From Nymphaea colorata (taxonomy: Eukaryota; Streptophyta; Magnoliopsida; Nymphaeales; Nymphaeaceae), in NCBI RefSeq assembly GCF_008831285.2, contig NC_045148.1:16408802-16472801 (forward strand): DNA of 64,000 bases. The letters run 5' to 3'. The translations under genes and the position numbers were made by a program. How positions within the stretch are numbered: the stretch's first letter is position 1; every line of letters begins with the position of its first letter. Below, piece by piece: positions 36,110-47,465 of the stretch. A model generated the notes under the pieces. It saw only the letters and a list, made by a program, of their open reading frames with translations. It did no database searches and had not been told where the DNA came from.

Positions 36110-38028
36110 TTGGTAAATGCCAAACCGCAAGGTGTAAGAGCGTGACCTCCTAATTTTGTGTTAAAAAGAGTTTTAAAAAAATGCGAACCTCCTAATGCAT
36201 TTAGAAACACTAACTTTACATCAAATCATGCTTTAATTTAAGTTACTTTTGTAAAAAAAAATGATCTTATCTATTGTCAAAATTTAATTTTGATGATATA
36301 CACCATTAAAGTAGAAAAATAACTAACTTAAATATATGTTTCTCGCTAAGTCATTTTTAAGATCATATCTACAAGGTTAGATTGTAGTACTTTGATAATT
36401 CATTTTAATAGGTCTGATTTTTACTTTGTGTGTGTGTGTGTGTATTTCTAGATAGTTGTCTTGATTTAAAAGTTCTTTGCTGAAAAGGCCATGAATTGTC
36501 ATTAAATCCACCATAAACCGCCACCACATTAAAAACCTTGGTATTTTAATGGCTGTTTTCTAATGACAGCTTTAAATATTAACCGTCTAGCAACATCGAT
36601 CCATGACAACATTAAATTCCTATATATATATATATGAATTTAATGGTGAATTTGGCTATTCAAAATCACTCAACTCATTTATGAAGGCCATTAAATTCAT
36701 AGTAAGAGATGAACATTTGAAAGAAAAACAAAACTAAAAGGGTGATGAATATTTTTGTCATCTATCTATCTAGTGTTAGTTCATACATTTTTATTCCTAG
36801 ATCAAACGTGCTTTAGCATCTATTTAGCGCGCGTACATATATATATATATATATATATATAACCTAAACATTTATTTTTGTTTTTCTCTCTTTCTTATGA
36901 TCATTCAAATATGATTTAATTGGGGCGTTAGTATTGAGAGAAGTCAAGATCTAATATATATATATATATATATATATAAGAGAGAGAAGAGGCCCAATCT
37001 TATTCATGGTCAGATTCTGCACCATTATTCAGGCAAGCCTTCAGCGATATGGTTCAGATCCACAATCTTGAGCTGTCATTTGTACATCCATTATGATGAT
37101 CAATAGTCGTCACAAGATGATTGATCTGTCCATTTATGACGCGCGCCACCACTCGGATGTGGCAATGAACCAAACTCGAATCTTGTCAAAGATCTTTTTA
37201 TTAAGTTATCACCACCTTCGATGCGAGCATAGAAAGTCTTCGGCTTTGCAGGTCACGTGTTATGACTGCGTACTTCTGATAAATAATCCAGTTGGTCTAA
37301 CTTATTAGGTTAAGAGAAAATGGCAAAAATCTAAAAGAATATCATGATTTCGGACATAACAAATGAAGTATAAGGATATAAATGCTTTGTATATAATACG
37401 ATATCCAAACCACTAAATCTGACTTCATAAAATAATATTCACATCTGATTGATTAAATGAACTTGGCTGTGTATAAGCATCAACATCCAAAAAATCAAAA
37501 TGTATCAATTGTTGATCACAGGTAGAAGAGTATAGTTAAAAGTAAAAATGTGAATGATTTACTCCATTGGCAATTACCTCTTTATCTTAGTTCAACTTCA
37601 CATGTCAAATAGAAGTTAGCTTTTGAAAGAGCAAGAAAAGTATTTCATTCTACATACGGATAGCCGGTAAAGTACATTATCTTTTCTTTTTGCCACCTTT
37701 CTGCATAATGATCCGTCGTCTTTGACGAACTCATCCTCGCAATGAAAATTAATTTAATGCGCCTTTTTTGGTTAGCCATTGATAAACACAACTACCCGCA
37801 CAAACCAACCAAGAAATACCTACTTAGTTTCCTACAAACACATCTAACACCGTAAATCAACCAAGAAGTACTTACTTGGTTTCATTTTATATAGAGATAA
37901 ATATATGGACCTATTAGGTTTCATCCAATCACCCCTACCCTATGACTTGTCTTCAACCAAACGCGCTATGAGCCAGGTGGTGTATTATGAGAGATGGAAA
38001 GATTTGTTTGTTCAAACCCAAATTCACA

Positions 38029-38079
<51 letters not shown>

Positions 38080-38153
38080 TGATTGGTAGAAATCAAAAAA
38101 ATAAGTCAAAAACAAAATGTACATGAAGTTTTTATCCTCTTTCTCTTTCTTTT

Positions 38154-38157
<4 letters not shown>

Positions 38158-38231
<74 letters not shown>
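38158..38231. repeat. Compound CT/TA microsatellite
   Basis: A CT tract of about 29 bases runs directly into a TA tract of about 45 bases. Confidence 0.95.
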
Positions 38232-38234
<3 letters not shown>

Positions 38235-39332
38235 TAGAAAGTTGACGTTGCTTTTTTTAGGGAGAAAGACCTGAGGGTTGAATATTATATAGTTCATTGC
38301 TTTTATTTTTTTTGTTTAACTAATAAATTTGGTTGAAAGGAAATAGTGTCCTTTCCCATTTATCAGCGGGACGGGACCCACAAGGTCACATCCCAAGGAA
38401 TGAGGAGAATTAGATAAGCTGACGGCCAACAAACGTTCAAAATTTCCAAGCAGTTTTGCTTTGTCATCACCTGTTCAAACACGAGTCGGAGAGATCAGAT
38501 GTTAGGATTTTAGTTACTCAAAGTTAAAAGGACTGAAAACTCTCATGTTAGAGATTAATTAAGCATGTATTTAAATTAGGATTTAGATAAAGAAAAGTCA
38601 TTTCCAAATCCACTTAAACGACTAATTATAATTAATCGGATTCGATCCGTTAAGAATGTGCATAAACACCAAATTTTTCATATGATTGATATCTCTATGT
38701 TTATTAAGAACAACCTGATATTAAAGACAATGAGGTAACGATACTGATCATACTTTAATACGAATAACTCACTTTTTCTTCTCGCTAGCTGTTGTGCATT
38801 GAATAAAGAAAGAAAAGAAAGAGTTGTACATGTTACCCAAGAGTCAGAATCTGATTTAATTTCATTGAGAGAAAGAAAAATAATAGATTACTAATTTTCT
38901 CATTTTCTTCTAAAGGGGTGTTTGATAGCCTCGAATTTGAAATCCTCAAAATTTTGGCTTCTAAAAACATTGCTTCTACTTTAATGAAAGACCCTTTCCT
39001 TAGGTTTCATTATTTTTTGCTTTTCACTGAAAAATAATTAAAAAAACATTTAAAAATATTTGATAACGACAATTTTTTTCTAACTCTTCACGGGGCTTTA
39101 TACTTATTAAAAAATGAACTCTACAGTGCTGGATCTCGTTTTCGATCCAGATTTTGAGATTGAAAAATCAGATCCAATAGGAACAGTTGGGTCCCACAAC
39201 TTGGTCCCACCAACCCCTCATCGTGAGAGCGAGCAGCTGCCACGACAGCCAGCGGCTAGTCAGGGATTAAGCCGTGGCGGTGGCGCGAAAGGCGGCCGGA
39301 CGAGTCCGCCTCCACGGACACTCGGTTTCGCA

Positions 39333-41475
39333 ATGGCAGCGTATAACGTTCTCGCTGCTTCTTCATCTTCGGTGTCTTCTTCCGCTCGCGTCTTCTTGTC
39401 CTCCCCCCCTCGGTTGAGTTCCGAAACTATCTCGACGAGGCCGTGGCTCTGCCGAAGATTCTCCCTCGCTCTGTCCAGTAGGAGCAACAAGAACCGACGA
39501 GGGATGGGTTCGTCTCCGTCCGCCATGAGCAAGGAACAAGCTTCACAAGGTCTCCTGTCTTCTCTATCCGATTCCGACAATCTTGGATCGGTTGCTTGTT
39601 GGTATGACGTCGCTTTCGGTAACATTTTTCTTGGGCTTGATTGGAACCAGTTTGGGTTTGGGTAGTTGAGGGATTTTGGAAATCTTTTCTTTGTTCGCTT
39701 TACTGTTGATACCTACCCAAAAGCAGGATTTTAGTGAATGTTCTGGAATTGTGTGTGTCCTGTTCTCTTTGGGGGTTATTGGAAGTTGCAACAGTTAGGA
39801 TTTGCAGAGTAGAGGGATTCCGAAAGCCTTTTTCAGATGACTGGGATTTCTAGTAAGAAATCGTTTTTATTATGGAGTTAAGCAATTTGTGTCTCTATTA
39901 TCGCTTTCGTTAAAGGAGGTGGTAAGCGTAAAGGCGTCCTTGTGTATAACGTGGACTGGCATGGAGCGTTTTTCGTGATTATTTTGCACTTCTTCTCCTT
40001 AGGGATTTGTTCCGTCAATTCCTGTCATCGTCCTCTGTTTGCATGCGAATTTAATTGTTCATTATCTTCTCTGTATGGCCGAAAATGGTTGCTCGGATTG
40101 GGCTTCGGTCGCGTTTGCTGTTGAATGTTAGTCTCCTAGTTGTGTTTTCACCGTCAAACTTTTTTCCCCGGTGCTAACAAATCCTCTATAGCTACCTTGG
40201 CCTGGCCTTTTGCAGGCGAAGACAGCTTTAGTGATAAATGGCTGACTGTGGAGAAAGATACTACTACAAAAGTGAACTTAATAATGGACAATGATAGAAC
40301 TTGGGAGCTCTTATTCATTGTTTGGGAATGATAATTTGTTGGTACTGAAACAGGGAAGGTGGACAATTCGAAGGTTAGTGATGATGAATGGAGAAAACGC
40401 CTTACCGAGCAGCAGTTCTATGTAACTCGACAGAAAGGGACCGAGAGAGCTTTCACTGGGTATGGCCTTCTTCTCTATTTTTTGTTTTGTGGAGTAATTG
40501 AGGGCATATCTGTCCCAACTCTGACGCCAACAAGAGTTCAGTGTGAGCCTAAGCGTTTCAACCTGTTACTTGACTGAGGTTAAGAGATCAACAATCCAAA
40601 CTGTATTTGTTGGCATAGTCTGAGGGTGCCTAACCCCAGCTTGCCGTTACACAAACAAGAATGCGACAATAAAAAGAAGAAGAAGAAGAAGAAGAAGAAG
40701 TTCCGTTTTTTGACTCTCGGTTGATTGGTTGCTGTTCAGGGAAAGATAGACAAGGGAGCGAGAAGCCACTTGAATTATTCATATGGCACTATGCGTCTGG
40801 TTACTGACTTTATTGATTATGGAACTATGTAGGGAATATTGGAACACTAAAACTCCTGGGACATATCATTGTATCTGTTGCGACGCTCCTTTATTTGAGT
40901 AAGTTGTTTTATAGAATTGCAAACTAATCATACTAAGTTGTATGGTTTTCACGTGATATATTCTTAGATTTATGTGCAAGGCAATTGCTTCTGATGCTAA
41001 AGCGAAGATGTATCAAATTGTATTTTGTAAATTTACAGATCTAATACGAAGTTTGACAGTGGGACTGGTTGGCCATCTTATTATGAACCTGTGGGAGATA
41101 ATGTGAAATCAAAATTGGATATGTCCATTATCTTCATGCCTAGACAGGAAGTTCTATGTGCAGTATGTGATGCTCATCTGGGCCATGTATTTGATGACGG
41201 TCCACCACCTACCGGGAAGCGTTACTGCATCAACAGGTTATTTCTTCTCTTCTCATTGTTCTGTTGTATCAGTCAGTAAATACATGCTTTAGTTTCGTCT
41301 TTATTTCTTCTCTTCTTATTGTTCCATTGTGTCAGTCAGTAAGACATTTTTTAAGTCTCGTTTGGACGGATAAGATTTGTATATCTTGACATGTTGAAAA
41401 TTGCCTGATTTCAAGTATTCACATCATTGTTTTGGCTTTTGTTACAGTGTATCATTGAAGCTAAAGCCTCTCTAG
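39333..41475 (+). CDS. MSRB1: Methionine-R-sulfoxide reductase B1, chloroplast
   Basis: Five exons: 39333-39549, 40354-40459, 40833-40898, 41039-41236 and 41448-41475. All introns are GT-AG, and the product has 204 residues. The first 70 residues are rich in Ser, Ala and Arg with few acidic residues, as in a plastid transit peptide. The domain has two zinc CXXC pairs (Cys121-Cys124 and Cys170-Cys173), the [13 protein letters not shown] core, [10 protein letters not shown] and the catalytic Cys193 in GKRYCIN. The long ERAFTGEYWN segment and FMPRQEV are features of MSRB1 rather than MSRB2. The enzyme reduces the R form of methionine sulfoxide in proteins using thioredoxin-type donors. The ATG at 39333 was chosen because the transit peptide begins there. 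An in-frame ATG at 39114 would add 73 residues unlike a transit peptide and is less likely. Confidence 0.94.
41237..41345 (+). repeat. Tandem duplication in MSRB1 intron 4
   Basis: The segment TTATTTCTTCTCTTCT...TCAGTCAGTAA occurs twice (about 41237-41280 and 41300-41343) with a few differences, inside the last intron and right after its donor. Confidence 0.75.
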
Positions 41476-43211
41476 AAGAAAATTGCAGGAAAGAGCTTAG
41501 GGACACAAATATATGGTCGAAAAATCCGTATGCGATTCATTACCCTGTGTCCGGTGAGTCAATGTCCTTTTAAGTGTCTTAATGTATAACATGAACAGTG
41601 AATGACAGTCTAGTTTGCACCGATGGTTGATGCAGATGATAATCTTCTGATCGCACCCTCTTGTATATCTCTATTTCCTTGGCCCTTGTCCATTTTCTTC
41701 TTCTAACGGTCTGATTTACCTGAATCCATGTGTTTCCAAATGGAACTTAAAAGAATCTATAGGTCTCATTTCTGAGAGCTGGGGTGTTGAATATCCGTAT
41801 ACAACTTGTTTCGTAGCTGTCAAACTTGTAGCCAAGATACATGATTCTCAAGAACCTCAAGAGAATTAAACCCCTTCCTTTTTACTTGTCAACTCTTCAC
41901 ACGTATTATGGTTTCTAGTCGATTTCAAATTGAGATAGCCAGAATAACAAGTGTAAGAATGTTGCCTAATCAACATGTATCACGCGCATCTTTTCCTTGA
42001 TATTTTTGTTCCTGGTCTCTGTAAGTGCTCGTAACCAAAAACAAATGCTAGCAGATGTACTGAACCCTTGATTTAACATCCTTCAAGTCGAAGGCTTTCG
42101 ATTCAACTTCCTAAGCAAATCTCTAAGCAAATCTCTGATGTATTAACCGAATGTGTTTCTACTGTTTGGCCATGGACAGGTGATTTAAGAACTTCACAAA
42201 GAATATGTAAAAGCTTTATTTCTTTTGAAATCCGGAAATTTCTGAACCTTTTGTCAAATTATTCATGGAATTTGAACAAGGGGATGCCTCTAACAGAGTG
42301 GGTGAACTGTGAGCGATTAGAAATGCTAGGCTTTGCTAGCATGAGCTTTCAGAGGAGTGCGAAGCCCCCCAAAAAGATTCAAGTCATTATTAATCAGCCA
42401 CGGTTTATATTCATGGCAGAAAACATGAGCCGTACATGAGTTTGGATTCCAGACTATCGTACTTTCTAGTGAAAAGTGATGGCTACAGGCTTTCACCAAC
42501 CAAGCCTGATGAGTTTATTGCTTAGGTATTTTGCCATTAGTTTTAACAAGAAGCCTGATAGTTTAACATGATTGTTGCGACTCCCTTATGTTTAACAAAG
42601 AAAAAAGAAACATTGTTTCCCTATTCATGTTTTGGCCTTAATCTCAGTAATCAGCCTCACCTTTCTCATTTTCGGGATATGATCTCGCCTTTCTTGCAGC
42701 AATCAAATAGAATATGCTTTCTCAATTGTATCGCCCTTAGTTAAAAACTGTCACCAAGATGCGGGGTGCAGATTTAGGTGTGGTGGTGCGGTGAGAGTAT
42801 TTATTATTATTATAATATATTAATAATATCAAATTTGTTAAACAAAAACTTAAAAAAAAAACTGAAATAAATGTGGTGCAGTTTGGGTGCCAAACTGGGT
42901 TGCACCCGCACCGTGCATTTTCTTTTCTGCCGCATCCTGGTCACTGGTTAAAAGCACGGTTACATTAAGCAACGGCACTGTTATTCCTAAAGAATTATGT
43001 TTTTCATGAGAATGTGCAAAGCTTCTCATATTTTAAGGCAAAAGATTGGGACCCCCAGAAAAGCACAAAAATTGAAGCTTCTGAAAACTCAGAAAAGCAC
43101 AAAAATGAAGTTATCTGCATTTCTGCGGTGAACGTTTGTTTGCCTTGTAAATGATTTTGTAAGGCGCGTGTAGAACATGAAAACAACTAGACATTAATGC
43201 ATCTTGTTCCC
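41476..43211. other. 3' flank of MSRB1 and intergenic region
   Basis: This stretch holds the MSRB1 3' untranslated region and non-coding sequence. A small foldback element lies at about 42740-42954 (separate entry). The open frame at 42251-42439 shows no recognisable similarity. Confidence 0.5.
42749..42946. mobile_element. Candidate foldback MITE, about 200 bases
   Basis: The left arm CTGTCACCAAGATGCGGGGTGCA is matched, with mismatches, by the complement of the right arm (AGTGACCAGGATGCGGC). The interior also has partly complementary GGTGCGG/CCGCACC segments. AGTTAAAA and GGTTAAAA flank the two ends and may be an 8-base target duplication (7 of 8 match), which would suggest a hAT-type element. 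Boundaries are uncertain by a few bases. Confidence 0.45.
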
Positions 43212-43630
43212 TAAGAGGGCGTTTGATGGTCACAGGACACGCGTGTTCTGTTCCATTGAGTTTTACATCAAACACCGTCCACAGAACAGGATGGACACGA
43301 CGGACAGTTGGACAAGGACTATAAATTATTCTTTGTTCCATGCTGTTCCGAGCTAACCCTCGGAACAGCGTGGAACAGAACAGCCTCCTGCCCCCGATCG
43401 GCCCTCGCTTTCTCTCCTCCTCCTCCGTCTCTTTGGCGAGCTGGTCACCCTTTCTCTTTCTCTCCTTCTCCGTCTCTGCCCCCGAGCTGCCCTCACCCTC
43501 GCCCTCGTCGAAAGATCACTGTATATTTAAGCTGCGAAATCTGTCGCCGATCAATCTAGTTTGCTCTCCTTCTCCATCGTCTTCGGCTTTCCTGCATCTT
43601 ATGTTATCGTCTTCCGCAAGGAAAAGGAGG

Positions 43631-43824
43631 ATGAGTTCTATAGGAACCAAGGGCGGGCATGGGAAACTGAAGTCATCTAAGTCGGTATTTCGGTCGCAGA
43701 AGGCCAGTCTGCAATTTCCGGTGGGTAGATCGCCCGATTTCTCAAAGCCGGAAAGTATGTTGAGCGAGTTGGTGCGGGTGCGCCTCTCTACCTCTTTTCC
43801 ATGCTCGAGTATCTCGCAGCCGAG
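43631..43824 (+). pseudogene. Histone H2A.X first-exon fragment with frameshift
   Basis: From the ATG at 43631 the frame reads [18 protein letters not shown] and then LQFPVGR, the N-terminal tail and first helix of plant H2A.X-type histones. Near 43729-43730 one base is missing from the codon after VGR. The expected continuation RFLKAGKY...GAGAP...LEYLAAE is found in the next frame up to 43824. There a GTATTG donor follows at the place where plant H2A genes often have their intron. No second exon was found downstream. It is a fragment inside the Pack-TIR element and cannot make a histone. Confidence 0.85.
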
Positions 43825-44329
43825 GTATTGATTAAAAGGAAGTTATATATTCGTTTCTGATTATATGTCTCTGTTCGTTAGATTGTTTTCTAATGATTCA
43901 ATCTAGGGTTTTCGTTTTTAAATCTGTGATTCGGTGCGATCTTGAATCAGTTCCTTTTTCCACCGATGTTTTCTTTTCATTCTTCAAATGAGTGAGTGAC
44001 TATTGCCCCTAAAACCGATGAAAGAAATGGCTGTTTCTATTTCCAGTTTGTCTTTCGCTTGTAGTATTTGGTTTCCCCTTTTAGTATGTGTTGGTGGAGA
44101 ACGAAAAGGAGTCTTTAGTTGATGTTCTTAGTCTTGGAACTTCTTCCTGATTTTTTTTCCATCTGGAAAATAAAAGCGATCCCTTTTGGTCAGTTTTGTT
44201 TTTGCCTATTATTTTCTTTTGGAGATTCGTTCTATTTAGCAACATCACAATCTTTTCCTCTTCATTTTGTTTTGTTGTTCTCTGGATCTCATTGAATTTC
44301 TTTCCTGTATAATCTGTTGGGGAGTTCGA

Positions 44330-44530
44330 TCTACATTATCTAATTTGGTCGACCGGATCATTGATGACCACATGGCGAGGATGGGGAGAAAAGCTGACCA
44401 ACACCCCGACAAGGTGGACGAGCTTCTAGCCTTTCTCGGAGATGTTGCCTCTGCAGGAACAGGGGATGCGCCAGATGAAGCTGCCCTCTCTACAAAGCTC
44501 ACAAGAGATAACATCAAAGCCATAATCATG
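44330..44530 (+). pseudogene. CYP84 (ferulate-5-hydroxylase) exon fragment
   Basis: The frame reads LVDRIIDDHMARM, then DKVDELLAFLGD and finally KLTRDNIKAIIM, followed directly by GTAATC. This matches the internal P450 segment of ferulate/coniferaldehyde 5-hydroxylase that ends exactly at its conserved intron. Neither the N-terminal part nor the haem-binding part is present in the window. Upstream of about 44330 the similarity stops abruptly, presumably at a capture breakpoint. The family call is from memory of CYP84 sequences; another related P450 is possible. Confidence 0.8.
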
Positions 44531-45329
44531 GTAATCTTCATCCCCCTTTCTCTCCTTCTCTCTCATTCTCTCTCTGCATAGAGCCACTTCGCCTTGGTGG
44601 ATTTTTCTGCCTGAACTTTTTCTTTACATTTTCCGACTTAGTAATTATAAATATAAAAGGTCATGAATGAAAAGAAAGGGAAGCAGATTCATGGGTGGTT
44701 CAAAATTTTCAGTACGTTATGTCTTCTTCTTGACTTGATCATGCTTACAAAATGTTTGATGATGCATTAAGTACTAATTCATGGAATCATGGTGCTTGAG
44801 GCTCAAGTGTGGTTTATGCAAAGATAGATCATTTGGTTTGAACGACTACCATTAACTATACATCCTTTTAACTATACATCCTTGAGATCCTTCTATTGTG
44901 ATTCTTGATATGCATAACCATACCGCCATACCTTTTATGTGTGGTTGCCTTTTCATGTACAACATTATTTCAATTTCCTTTTGGAAAGTTCATAAAACGA
45001 TTGAAATATGTGAACCTAGGATCCTCTTGAGGATATGTATAACCACTTTTGGTAAAAAGCAGCTCTCCAAAACCTGGAGCATACCAAGTCCTTGCTATAT
45101 AAAAGTTACGTTCAAGATACCTATATGCAGTTTTATGTTTCATACACCAAATGTCCTTAGTGCATGCAAGTGTAGGCATGCATTTGGTAATTTGGTGTGC
45201 AGATACAACTTTTGACTTTTTGAAAGAATACATGATGACACCAGCCCCTCAATATTTCTTTTTCGATTATCAGTTTCTAGTTTGTATTTATTGAGTCTGC
45301 TTCTAAGCATATGGTGAATGTGTAAGTAG

Positions 45330-45588
45330 GTGCTTGGAGGAAGGGGCAGAGGAGTTCATAGCGAAGCCGGTGAAGCCCTCTGATTTGAAGAGGTTGAAGG
45401 ATTATCTTGTTGGGAAGAAGGTGGTGGAGCAAGTAGGAGAGGGGATTCAAGCTCAATCGTGCAAAAGGAAGCTGCCCTCCTCCCCGTTATCGCCATCACC
45501 ATCGTCCTCATCTTTACTGCCATGCAATGACCTTGATGTCATTCCCCCTGCATCACCCTCTTCATCGCAGCCTCCATGGCCAGACTAG
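45330..45588 (+). pseudogene. Type-A response regulator last-exon fragment
   Basis: After a TAG acceptor at 45327-45329 the frame reads CLEEGAEEFIAKPVKPSDLKRLKDYL, the end of the receiver domain of cytokinin-induced type-A response regulators, including the conserved Lys in KPVK. A Ser/Pro-rich tail follows and ends at a TAG at 45586-45588. The phospho-acceptor Asp and the N-terminal DDS motif are absent from the window, so this is only the last exon. It is in frame and undamaged, and its intron side is retained. Confidence 0.85.
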
Positions 45589-46288
45589 ACTCTTAGTCGG
45601 CAACTGTTGACTCCTGGCATAGCTCTCCATCGAGCTCTCTCTCCCTCTCTCTCTCTCTTCAGTTTTAATTTTGTAATGGCAATTTGAAGACATGTACAAG
45701 AATCATGTAAAAAGGAAGATTAAGATATGTTCATATAGAATGAATAAAAATCTTCTTTTTTGGATATGTCTGCTTTGATTTTGTTTTTTATTTTTTTCTC
45801 TCTTCATGATGAGGGCATATCTCAACTTCTCAATTTATGAGATGGTATGATTCGACCAAGTTGGAGTACTTAAAATTTTCTTATCTATTGTTGTACTTCT
45901 AAACTGATAGAAAGCACAAGCTATTGATGTACTCTGAAATTGTGGAGGTTACTCATCGTTCCTTGTTTTCGATATCTTAAGTTCGTGCATAGCTTGCATC
46001 TTATCTCATTATTGCACGTCAATTTAAAAGGGCTTATAATTCTTATTTATATAGGTAAAAGTTAAAACAGACAGAACGGATGATCGGACAAAACAAAAAC
46101 AAACGCCAGACAGGACAGAACAGACATATGCAAAACAAACGCTGGACAAGAGGAACATAATGTTCTGTTCTTAAGATCATCAAATGGTGGACAATGAACA
46201 TCATTGTCCATAAGAACAGGACAATAGTCTGATGGACAGGACGTCCTGTCTGTCCTGTCCCAATGGACAGCAATCAAACGACCTCTAA

Positions 46289-46909
46289 ATGCCCTACGGC
46301 ATTACTTGCAGTTATTTCTACGCAGTAGCTTTACCATGAATATCCTATGACCCCTATCACAAGAGTTTGTGACAATAAGATAGTCCAGGTTATTGGCACC
46401 TCTCGGCAGAATGGTTTAGAAAAATAACCACAACGGAACAATATCAATATATTTGAAGAGGATCAGTGTTAGTTCTCATGTATTGCTTTCATCGATGTCT
46501 GCTATACAACAAAGGTGGGGAAAGACAACTTTAATAAGATGGTCTTTATCCCCAAGTAGGAGCATGAAAATTTATTGTACTGAGGCTTGGGGCCTTCTGA
46601 AGGTGGAGACAAAAAAGGGGAAAAAAAAAAAACAAATACAAAAGAGAGTGGGGAGAATGGCGCCCACTAACCTCAGTCCAAAGAATTCAGTGCGATCATC
46701 TCTCCACCATGATCTTCCTCATGATCAGCACTAAAAGATCATCGAAGGCCCAACAATAGATTCGCGTGGGAAATGCCCTTGATACACACGACTGATCTTA
46801 CTCTTCTGCAGCAAGGCAGATGGTACACCCTCAACCTCGTTTGTCCTGATGAAGCTGGTTGGTTTCAATATGAAAGTGCTAACCAACTCTTAGGACCTCG
46901 AAAGGGAAA
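46289..46909. other. 3' flank of the GT14 gene
   Basis: These 621 bases lie between the Pack-TIR element and the stop codon of the minus-strand GT14 gene, and hold its 3' untranslated region. No other feature is recognised. The open frames here are short and unrelated to known families. Confidence 0.5.
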
Positions 46910-47426
46910 TCACGTGCACTGGCTTGACTGCCAATCCCCACTAGTTGTCAACTGAGATATCAAGTTTCCCAGTCTCTTTGCTTGAGGCCCAGGCTTGAGG
47001 ACGTTGATGTTCCCCCATTTTGAGCACGGGTCTAGCCACCCATTGGGCTTGCCGAGACACCACCCACCGGGAACAACTCCATGTGGCCTACGCTTGAGGA
47101 TCCTGTCGTCCACCACTTTCAGCAAAGAGTCGTCTTCAAGAAATCTTCTAGCAAAAGCTGCACCGCTCTCCACCATTCCTTCATAATCCGTGGCATTGAG
47201 GACTCGTGGCTCTGGATTTGGGGGAGTGTCCCAGACGAGGTAACGAAGATCATTGTTTACAGTCGTGTTCTGGAATTCTGGAGAGTTGCAGATAACGCTA
47301 TGGAAGTAACCCTCTTGGGATATCACAACGTTGGTGAAATACAACAGCAAAATACGAGGAAGGTTGTCCCATCCCAAAACACAGAATTCAAGGAAAGAAC
47401 GGCTAAGAACAATCCATGGAGATCCT

Positions 47427-47465
<39 letters not shown>

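Larger units (their letters stand above)
43215..46285. mobile_element. PIF/Harbinger-like Pack-TIR element carrying three gene fragments
   Basis: The left end GAGGGCGTTTGATGG and the complement of the right end GAGGTCGTTTGATTG match at 13 of 15 positions. TAA flanks both sides (43212-43214 and 46286-46288), the three-base target duplication typical of PIF/Harbinger. Both subterminal regions (about 43240-43390 and 46065-46268) are filled with GGACAG, GAACAG and CTGTCC motifs, which are plausible transposase sites. No transposase is encoded. The 3.07-kb interior holds pieces of an H2A.X gene, a CYP84 P450 gene and a type-A response regulator gene, all on the plus strand and with adjoining intron sequence. 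That points to DNA-level capture rather than retroposition. The superfamily call rests on the TSD and ends only. Confidence 0.75.

Noticed and set aside
38911-38935. Second PIF-like element end (GGGGTGTTTGATAG)
   Set aside because: No matching inverted end or target duplication could be found within a few kilobases, so it is not called as an element.
39114-39332. N-terminal extension of MSRB1 from the ATG at 39114
   Set aside because: The extra residues do not look like a transit peptide and the region is more likely promoter or 5' untranslated sequence; the ATG at 39333 begins a typical plastid leader.
43625-43830. A functional histone H2A gene
   Set aside because: The frame is broken after VGR and the second exon is missing. 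The context inside a TIR element with other fragments points to a captured piece.
43215-46285. Helitron as the capturing element
   Set aside because: No 5' TC / 3' CTRR ends with a terminal hairpin were found at suitable places, whereas inverted ends and a TAA duplication are present.
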